A DNA stretch of 64,000 bases from NCBI GenBank assembly GCA_003344405.1, contig NOWV01000279.1, positions 1 through 64,000 on the forward strand, given 5' to 3'. This DNA is from Trichoplax sp. H2 (lineage: Eukaryota > Placozoa > Uniplacotomia > Trichoplacea). The translations under genes were made by a program, and so were the position numbers. Under the pieces are notes generated by a model. The model made no database searches, was not told where the DNA came from, and was given only the letters and a program-made list of their open reading frames with translations. Each line of letters opens with the position of its first letter. Within the stretch, counting starts at the first letter, position 1. Shown here in pieces: positions 55,111 through 64,000 of the stretch.

Positions 55111-56607
55111 CATTCAAAATCACTTTATGATTGGCTAAAGTGAATATGGACCCAGTGGGTATTTCTCAATGACAAGAGCAGTGGATAGCGATCTCAATGT
55201 TAACTGATCTACTTTACATGTCTAATGTTTTGGTCATTCGACTATCCACACAGTCAATGACTATTATTATGAATAAACTAACAAGAATGATACTCTCTAT
55301 CGGCCATGGAGCAGTAGTCCCAATCCATCATTCATTGATTAGTCGTGTTTGTAATAGCTTGTAGACAGTGAAGCACAGTCAGTTCTATACTAGTACAGTA
55401 CTTGTACAATGTCTACAATGGATAGTCATGCTGGTAGCGACTAGGGGCCGGGCCCGGCTGTACCTTTGCTGAGTCAGTGTCGAATTTTCATCAATACGAT
55501 CGATAACGCTTCAAAAAGCGACACGATTTTTGCTCGAGGTGTCCTTGAAATTTCTACCTTCAATACTGTCCATGCTATTTAAATTGGATGTCACCTTCAG
55601 GAATGGGTATGGAAGTAGCGATAACGCTTCAAAAAGCGACACGATTTTTGCTCGAGGTATCCTTGAAATTTCTACCTTCAGTACTATCCATGCTATTTAA
55701 ATTGGATGTCACCTTAAGGAATGGGCATCTAACTAGCGATAACGCTTCAAAAAGCGACACGATTTTTGCTCGAGGTGTTCATAAGTAAATTGGCTGATTA
55801 GTCAGCATCATGTACAGTACCTTCAAATTTGATATGGGTCAAGGGAGGGTTCTCTCTCAATACGTACAGTACAGTACAGTACAGTACAGTAGTCTCTCCT
55901 CTCTACAAAAGACAGTACTGTACTGAACTTTGTTCTACTGTACCACAGACTGTAGTCTACAGTACAATCGATCTGTCCCTTCGATGTACGTCCGATGCTT
56001 GATTATGCCTAAAACAACAGGGTGGAGTCCATCCCATATTGGTCAATGGAAAGCTTTCCTTGGCTCTCTCTATCAGGACGTAGTCCCTCCCTCCCAGTGC
56101 CAAGGGACTGACTCATCCAAGACTGTACGCGACAGTACTGTACTGTCCTGTACTGTAGTTTGAAGGCATTTCGAAGGTCAACCGGATTGGTATGACTTGC
56201 GCGCGACATGCGCAGTGCCGCGCCACGTCCCAGTCCCGGTTGGGTCCCGGTACGTCGTAGTTGGTAACCATTCCGACTGTACAGTACTGTCAATGTACTG
56301 TACACTGTACAGGTACAATGCACATGCAACACTGATACTGTAGACAATATTGCATACACTACTGTATAAAACTTCCAATGTGAATGGAAACGTGTCATTG
56401 CCAGTCTTGCCTTTTTCCCAAAGAGGGCAACCTTGATCTATTCAAGATTCTTGCGGCCTTCCTTCATTTCTCCATTCCATTGGACGACCACAAAAGGAAA
56501 GAATCAAGTAATCATGGAAAAAATGGATGTAGCCATTGACGAGAACGGGGATAACTCTGCGTAAGTCATGTTATGTTACTTTGAGAAAGGAATGAGTTGT
56601 AAAGATT
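55111..56607. repeat. Segmental duplication, copy 2 (right of gap)
   Basis: Direct copy of 53475-55090, shorter because the internal 155-bp units are mostly in a deleted form. It carries TACTGTAC-type clusters at 55862-55930, 56130-56160 and 56276-56312, the last about 200 bp before the DNAJC7 ATG. Sequence diverges from copy 1 beyond AAAGATT at 56607. Confidence 0.9.
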
Positions 56608-59600
56608 TGACTACAGTAGTCTTCAACAGTAAATACAGCCAACGCAAAGCATGACTACACTAGACTACGATATGCTCGCCCATATGACATCCAGTAAGAG
56701 CATGAAGAATCAATAGTTTAACCAACTGTCAAAATGGCAAATACTACTAATACAGTCATCCAATGGCTATTTCTATCGGCGTAATACAACGTTGCAGAAT
56801 TCATTGAATGAGTGTATGCAGGATACAATCAACGTTAGGAGCACTTCCTTCTTCTCAACGCTGATGCAATGGTAGACGACGTTCTTGGTGACGTTGATCC
56901 AAAGGGAGACGAGTTGAGACCGGGTAGAATCAATCGCCGATCCTAGCAGCAAACGCATCGTACAAAATTCTCATCCATAATTGACATCTTCTAATAAGGT
57001 CGCTAACCAATACACTACTACCCGTTGATTTTGTTGCTGATGGAACACTTCAATCCAGTCTACTATAAACAAGCATTCTTTGCAATCCAGTCTTGGTTGA
57101 ATGCATTTCAACCAGATAGATCATTGGCTAGTTGCCACCTTCTCATCGACGTATCAAGTTTCCTGCCAACAACTCGACTCGACTCGACTGTAACTTGTAG
57201 AAATAGGACCACAATGAAGTAACATTTCCATAATGGTCAAGAATCATACAATAGATTGGGTTCTACCACGGTATAGCCAATGCTGTGTAATCACCCTATA
57301 AAATCCAAACAATTTTCTCATATTATCCCATTCTATTTCATCCAAATCAAAGTCTGAAACACAACGTAAAAATCTACGTATTGGATAGTCAATTCTTTCT
57401 CATACGACTTAGATCGTTCCTTTTAACTCAATCAATGTATTCAGCTTGCAATAGTTAACTTACTGTCAGGATAAAATGTCCTAATTCCTTTTAGAAGCTT
57501 CTACAAGCTAGGCAATTATAGCAATAATAATCAGAATCATAGACCACGTTAACTAGTGTTATACCTAGTGCAAAAAAGTGGCCTACAGCCAAATTTCCTA
57601 TTCAATAAATAAATGATATCACTCCAAATACCTAATAAAGCAATTTTTAATACCCCCATCAAGGATACTCAATTACCACTATCAATCATCGTTTGCGTAT
57701 CCAGCCTGCAGTCACATTCTTCCTACTTACAGTATACCATAAACACAAAATAAACTTTAGACATCAATAATAATACGTTTTCTACATTTATTCACACCTA
57801 GATTAATTGCATTTTATGCCCCTTCAAGTACGCATTAGTCATTTCAAGGAACTTACCGTTAGCAATATGCTTCATCTTTATAATATTATAATTGATAGTG
57901 TGGCATGATATTTATGAGAATCAACAGATAGGTGTTCATACCTGTACGTAACGAACTCATTATAACGATGAAACATCCACCCTCTCCTTAAAGATCATAC
58001 CGATTTTTACGTCTATTCAAATAGTGACACTAATGCAGTCTGACGATTTTACTCATAAAAGGTAGCAATAGTCAAATAAAGTACACCATCAATTATAATG
58101 GAAATTCTATCTCTTAATCATTTACTCTTGCATGCTTATCAATATATAGGCTAGCGGAAGAGAAAAAAACTCTAGGCAATGAAGCATATAAGAAAGGAGA
58201 CTACAAAGAAGCTTGCAAGTTTTATACGGAAGCTATAGGTAAAATTCTACATAATTTATTGAAATACTGATCCTTAATTTTATGTCCATTTCATAGAGGA
58301 TTTTACATCTATAGTCTCTTTACTGTAAAATACGACTAGCATTATTAAATTTAAGATTGATTAAAGAACTTTACTCACAACTCTTGCACGACTAGTCTAT
58401 CCATGATTATATATTTGGTGTTAAGACTAGGCAAAGCGATTGATTTCGTATACATTGTACCTTGCTATGATGCACTTTCGTTCTTGCTCATAAAAACTCA
58501 ACATTATCTAACAACTTTATGATATCTTTACTCAAAAGAGTTGAAGTCAAACAATCCCAACTACCTCTGCAACCGGGCTGCCGCTTTAATGATGTTAAAT
58601 CGTCACAATGAAGCTCTAAATGATGCAGTTAGAGCCATTCAATTTGATGATAATTACGTTAAGGTTAGCCTGCTATTGTAATTAATCGACAACTACTCTA
58701 CTGCCAAACTAATAAGGTTTGTTGCAAGTTAGTTGAAGCAATGATGCATATTGACCTCAAAGTAGAAAAGTGTCTTCAGATATTATTTGCTTGAAATTCT
58801 GTAAACATAAAGAACTTCTTAATGTATTATGAACAATATCAATCATGTATTAATATCGGTAATTTCGTTAGGCATGCTTGCTTGTATTACGATTTTCAAA
58901 GTCTGATCAATTACTGATCTAATACTAACATATAGAAATCATAATAGAATGATTCGCCATGCATTCTTTAAACTTCTACCGTCACCTAATACATGTACAT
59001 CTTTTTTGTCTTTTAGGGCCACTTACGTGTTGCTAAGTGCTATATGAATTTAGGAAAATTCGATTTGGCCCTACAATCCTTTGCGAAAGTAAGGTCATTA
59101 GATCCAGCCAATAAGCAAGTCAAACATGAGGTAAGTTAATGTCCGATTGTGCATAATTTCCAAACGACTTATAGCTAAGAATAATGCTCATAGTACAAGT
59201 AGTTAAAAAGCGATATTCTTTACGGCAATTCATCAAACATGGATGTATTTTAACGGCGAACCTTAACATTTGTTCTATGATTAACTATATTATTCATTCA
59301 TCGTTTAAGATTCAAAATGCCACATCACTCAAATTGTATTTCGAAAACGCTACAAAGCATATGGATAAAGAAGACTATCGACAGGTTTTGAATTTTAGTA
59401 ATGTATTGCTACGGTTGATATTTCTCACTCCGTAAATTGATATTAATATGTTATGATCTAATTTATGTTATGTTAATTAAGTCCTCGAAATAGCTTAAGC
59501 TAATAGGACGAAACATTAAAATCTAAAAGCCTCTTGTTATAACCAATATATTCGAATATAGGTCATATATTGGATCGATAAAGCGCTACAGATTTCACCC

Positions 59601-61493
59601 AGCTGCTTACAATTTAAATTTTTAAAAGTCGAAGCTTTGATTAAACGCGGGATCTTTAGCGAAGCCAGCTCTATTGTCAAGTCAGCATGAACTATTACAA
59701 TGTCGATTTTATTAACAGCCATTGTTGAAATATGCATGAATATTTTTCTATATCAATTTTCTTTTTTTGCAATATTCAGTGACGTACTACGAATGAATGA
59801 TATGAATGCAGATGCATTGTATCTTCGTGGACTATGTCTTTACTATCAAGATTATGCAGAAAAAGCGAAGAACCATTTTATGCGCGTACTTAAAGCAGAT
59901 CCAGATCATAAGCGATCTAAGGACTCGCTGAAGGTATACCCTTCTACACAATAGCCATGACTACGTTAGTAATAATAAGTCCTACTTTGCATTTTCTGTT
60001 ATTTATTTATTTGCGAATAATAATTCATCTAGTTAATAAAAAGATTAATCAGTGCGAAGGAAGCTGGTAATGAAGCCTTTAAGAAAGGCAAGTATGAGGA
60101 AGCGTACAACAGCTACACGCAAGCATTAGAAATTGACCCTTATAACAAGTATATAAATTCGAAATTATACTGTAACAGGGCCACCACACATGCTAAGGTA
60201 TATAATATTGACACAAAATTTATTTCTAATCTTTAACTAAAATTCGAATTTTTAGTAACATTTTTGTAACTACCTGCATGTATGATTTCATTAGCTCAAT
60301 AGAGCAGAAGCAGCAATAGCCGATTGTTCGGAAGCAATCAAATTGGACGATAGCTATGTCAAAGCATACTTACGCAGGGCTAAATGGTATGACGAATGAT
60401 TACTTCATATTTTACCGCTATTTCGAATGGGTACATTTTACGATACGGATAACACTCTTTTTCTTCAGTTATATGGATACTGAACAATACGAAGAAGCGG
60501 TTAGAGATTATGAAAAGGTACTCCAACTAGATACGTCTCAAGGTAAGTTAGGAAATGTAAGGACAACTACCTTAATACTTCGGATTGTAATGCTCGCTAT
60601 TAGAAAATTGCAAGTTGTACCCTATTCCAAATAATTAAGCCTATGGAATGTATATTTAATCTAATTACAGAACACAAGAGATTGGTAAAAGATGCGAAAT
60701 TAGAATTAAAGAAATCTAAGAGAAAAAACTATTATAAAATTCTTAATGTATCTAAAAATGCTACCGATGACGAAATTAAGAAAGCTTATCGTAAAGAGGC
60801 ATTAAAGCATCATCCAGGTACTACCTGACAGTTTTATCTGCCTCGATGGTATCTCAATTTAAGCTATTGTAGTTAACAATTTTTTCTTCTAAATCTAAAG
60901 ATCGTCATGCTAGTGCTACTGAAGAGGAGAGGAAAAAAGAAGAACTATTATTTAAAGAGGTCAAAAAGATGAATTTAGATTAGTGGTTTTGACGTTATTA
61001 ATATACTAACTGTGGTCGATTTATATTCAACAAGTAGGTAGGAGAAGCATATGCAGTTTTATCCGATAAACAGAAGCGCCATCGCTATGACTCAGGTCAA
61101 GACTTGGAAGATAGTTCATTTGGAGGTTTGTACTTTAATGATCGAAATACTAAAGCTACATTGAAAGACATGTATTGTCATTCAAATCGTTGATTCATAA
61201 TTAACTCTTTAAAATTTTACAGCCGATATTAATCCTAATGACATTTTTCAAATGTTCTTTGGTGGCGGTGGTGGTGGTAATCCCTTTGGTGGAGGATCTC
61301 GATTTCGTAATAGTGGGGGTCATGATGATGGTACTTATTTATGATAACATAGTATTACAGCCAACAATTATTATGATTTATTATTAACTTTTATTCAGTT
61401 TTAACTCAATTGATACAATTTACTATGACGCTGACACTTTTTTACTTTTTCATTTTACTAGGATATCCTGGCTTTACGTTTACTTTTGGTTAA
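56514..61493 (+). CDS. DNAJC7: DnaJ homolog C7 / TPR2 co-chaperone (15 exons)
   Basis: Cytosolic co-chaperone that links Hsp70 and Hsp90 through TPR domains and stimulates Hsp70 ATPase through its J domain. Exons: 56514-56560, 58150-58238, 58539-58663, 59017-59130, 59310-59384, 59562-59680, 59780-59933, 60033-60197, 60295-60386, 60469-60542, 60671-60817, 60901-60959, 61038-61125, 61223-61330, 61462-61493; 495 aa (human 494). TPR clusters fill residues about 17-350, with [43 protein letters not shown] and [29 protein letters not shown] opens the J domain, whose HPD (399-401) is split by an intron after the first base of the Asp codon. A Gly-rich tail ends FTFTFG. The first intron (1.6 kb) is the longest. 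Exon 1 also exists as a duplicate at 54997. Confidence 0.96.
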
Positions 61494-61675
61494 AATTATT
61501 CCTGTTCATTCTGTATTATTGAGTGCATTTATACTTTTATATTGATTATAATAATACTTGTTAAGTTAATGTAAATGCAATAAATATCTATGCGATTTGT
61601 TGGATTGCTCTTCCGTACTAAATGTATTGATATCGTTGAAGATAGTAAGTGAGGCTTTTAACCGTACGATAATTG
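61494..61675. other. DNAJC7 3' flank
   Basis: AT-rich 3' UTR or intergenic sequence. AATAAA-like words are present (for example in GCAATAAATATC near 61580), which could be the poly(A) signal. Confidence 0.45.
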
Positions 61676-61900
61676 CTAATCAGTTATCTCTTGAATTAGT
61701 AATTTTTGAATCATACTGATATTATCGATAGCAGTAAAGTAAAGCATTGTTTGAGATGTGAAGGAGGCGTTGATCACATTTGATTCACTGGTGTACCATA
61801 AGTATAGGCAACTACCAAAAGCCGAACAGGAACATCCTTCAATGTAAATGCACAATTTTTGGAAAAAAGTTTGACCGTAATTGATGTACAATTTGTATCC
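61676..61900 (-). CDS. Possible terminal exon of an unrecognised gene
   Basis: A minus-strand frame of 74 codons plus stop that begins right after a plausible acceptor (TTGTATTTAG before GGATAC at 61900). It encodes GYKLYINYGQTFF, a Cys-rich EGCSCSAFGSC, LYLWYTSESN and YFTAIDNISM. The spacing of Cys and aromatic residues, and the final A-I-D-N-I-S, recall the end of extracellular MAM-like domains, but the match is too weak to assign. It may join the exon at 61962-62131 or another exon to the right. Confidence 0.3.
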   Translation of the reverse strand, partial: GYKLYINYGQTFFQKLCIYIEGCSCSAFGSCLYLWYTSESNVINASFTSQTMLYFTAIDNISMIQKLLIQEITD

Positions 61901-61961
61901 CTAAATACAATATCCAGCTATGGAAAGCTAGAAATAAACTGTATTTTAAACTATTTACCTT

Positions 61962-62131
61962 TTATTCTAATTGATTAAATGCTAAGTTTATGTCCCTACG
62001 ATACAATCGCATAGTACTTAAGTAGACGTGATCATATGCACCACCGTGCGCGTAGAAATTAATATTAGCAAGACGACCAGTAGAACTATCACGATTTACA
62101 TTTATGCATGTTTTGGTTACCCACGTTACGT
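61962..62131 (-). CDS. Possible exon of an unrecognised gene
   Basis: On the minus strand, after an acceptor-like CATAG, an open frame encodes VTWVTKTCINVNRDSS, then TGRLANINFYAHGG, then AYDHVYLSTMRLYRRD and ends NQLE-stop. A strong donor (AAG|GTAAAT) lies three bases beyond the stop. The composition looks like a real extracellular protein. Either the gene ends here or a reading-frame break separates it from the neighbouring frame at 61676. No family recognised. Confidence 0.3.
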
Positions 62132-64000
62132 CTATGTTCCGTGTGAATATTGATCATTTACATCATATCGTAATTCAAAACGATTCGAGATTATTGGGGC
62201 AATACGATAATATCTCAAGTACTTTTATCAAATATCAACAGTCTTTTAAACCTAATAACACAGTTCTAACTATTAGAAAAGCAGGGATAGAACTGGTAAC
62301 AGCATAATAATTATAATTAATCAATATAATAACCCACTTAAATATCTATCATACGCTGATTCATACATTTAAATAAAGTCCTGTACTCGATAAAGAAATG
62401 CTTATTAGAAGTTTTCCGTAAGAGATTATGATTAAATTTCATTGCTTAATTAAACAGTTTATTTCGACATCATATATAAATGAAATAGTTTGCTTAATCA
62501 AGTTATAAATGAATTTTCTCTTTAAGACAACACTACTGCCTGGCGATGACAACTAATTTACCATAATAATAAAAATAGTTGTTTAAAGGTTCATTAAATT
62601 TATCGCACATATCATTTAAGTATTAGTAACTCCGTCGTAGTTCATTTAACTGTCAAACTATTTGTTTCTTCACAGATACGTTAATATCTCAGAATGGTGA
62701 ATGTTGTCCGCATGAAAGGAAACTAAGAAAGGAAAGTAGCTATGTTATAGCTCTAAGCTAAAATATAACGTAGTACCTAAGATGATATTGTCAATGTCTC
62801 CTGTGATAATGATCAAGGTTTATTTCTTTACTCAATACGCCTGTACAGTTGAATTAGGGTTATTTCTTCATAAATTATATATCAGTCAAATTTATATTAG
62901 AAACCACAACTATTTACGATGAATCACTATACATAGTCTTGCATAATTTCACCCATGATCGATTGCCTCACGAATTACATAAAAAAAATCTTCAATTTTT
63001 AGAATTAGCTAGCAGTTATTGTTGTTAAAGCATGCCGCTATCGTACTGATTCTATCCCAGTATCTATAGTCGAGCTTTCTGAAGAGTGTACATTATACTC
63101 CACACGATTTCCAAATGCTGGTGTGTGACTAAATTAGTACGTAGGCAGTTTTATTCCTAGATTTGCTGCATATGCCCTATAAGTTACATGATCCTTTAAT
63201 TTATATGACATGATATGAACACGTTGCACACCATCAGTAAATTTCAAAACTCTTAAATTAATGACCCAATTACAAATAGATAGTTTTATTTTTTTTTTTT
63301 CAAGTGATTCTTAGACCTAATTATAATGAAATATGGCCACTTATATACTGTCCCATTTTATGCGGCATATAATAAATAATCAGAGAGATCGCCCACGTAC
63401 GATATTAATGGACATAAATCAAGCTGATAAAACAGAAATATTTGGCAAGCTCTGGTAAGCTGATTCAATAATAATCTATTTTCAGAGGTACTTTTTTGGT
63501 TTAGATTATTCGTCACAAATTGAAACGAGAAAACCTCAATCTTGCTTATTTTCGAAAATATTTTATTAGTAGCCAGGTAATGCATGTAAAAATTTGACAT
63601 TAAATTCGAAGAATAAAACACTTTTCAAGTTTAAACTATAGTTGTAGCCAGAAGAATAGGTAGTAGATGAGTAAAAAACGTACTCTACGCCGGACATCAA
63701 TGAAATCCTAACTATCGCTACATAAGCCTAGTATCAAAACTGTGCAGAAAATAGTTGCTCATTGAGTAAGTAAAGAGGAATATACCTGTGATAGCATTAA
63801 TTTTACTAATATAGTAAATGTTAAGCTATTCCTTTACTTAATATCAGCTAAATGCTAAAATTGCTACTAAGATATATAATAGCTCGGAATTATGCCACAT
63901 CAATTCTTTCTTTGGTTACGTTCTAACTTTGCAGGCAGTGGTTGCTTATTGATTGAATAGAGTAGAATTTACTTACTACGGCGTTGATTTTATAACGATA
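62132..64000. other. Right end of window, no gene assigned
   Basis: AT-rich. A weak minus-strand candidate exon lies at about 63048-63135 (HTPAFGNRVEYNVHSSESS..., acceptor-like TTTAG, donor-like GTACGA). Other open frames (plus 62104-62307, minus 63358-63621) have no support. A minus-strand gene may run in from beyond 64000. Confidence 0.4.

Overview
This is a eukaryotic, almost certainly animal, genomic window. It is AT-rich, its genes are split by many short introns with GT...AG borders, and every recognisable protein is a close relative of a metazoan family (USP37, UBE2E, ODAD4/TTC25, RIT-type Ras, INTS3, cyclin Y, DNAJC7). The compact intron-rich layout with vertebrate-like protein lengths fits a placozoan (Trichoplax or a relative). 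That placement is inference, because no rRNA or mitochondrial marker is present. Gene models were built by hand by joining exons whose splice phases agree and whose translation follows the known family; protein lengths come from summing those exons.

Layout, left to right. 1-950: tandem repeat of about 195-200 bp. 1631-7592 (+): USP37-like deubiquitinase, 18 exons. 7593-12419: gene-poor, with a 176-bp tandem duplication and a minisatellite. 12420-15002 (+): class III E2 enzyme UBE2E, 6 exons. 15003-16971: small tandem duplications, then a probable RFX X-box. 16972-21637 (+): outer dynein arm docking protein ODAD4/TTC25. 23892-24896 (+): an intronless orphan gene. 28699-31738 (+): RIT/Ric-type small GTPase, 4 exons. 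34218-41805 (-): Integrator subunit INTS3, 30 exons. 44807-52200 (-): cyclin Y. 53475-56607: a direct duplication of about 1.5 kb on either side of a 20-N assembly gap, each copy carrying an intact first exon of DNAJC7. 56514-61493 (+): co-chaperone DNAJC7 (TPR2), 15 exons. 61676-62131 (-): two possible exons of an unrecognised gene that may continue to the right.

The genes do not form one pathway. USP37 and UBE2E are both ubiquitin-system genes and neighbours, INTS3 works on nuclear RNA, and cyclin Y is membrane-anchored. RIT and INTS3 are convergent. CCNY and DNAJC7 are divergent, so the duplicated repeat block lies in the region between their starts. The most interesting points are the duplicated DNAJC7 promoter and first exon, the intronless orphan gene among intron-dense genes, a good X-box just upstream of the ciliary gene ODAD4, and short palindromic TACTGTA/TACAGTA words upstream of most gene starts.
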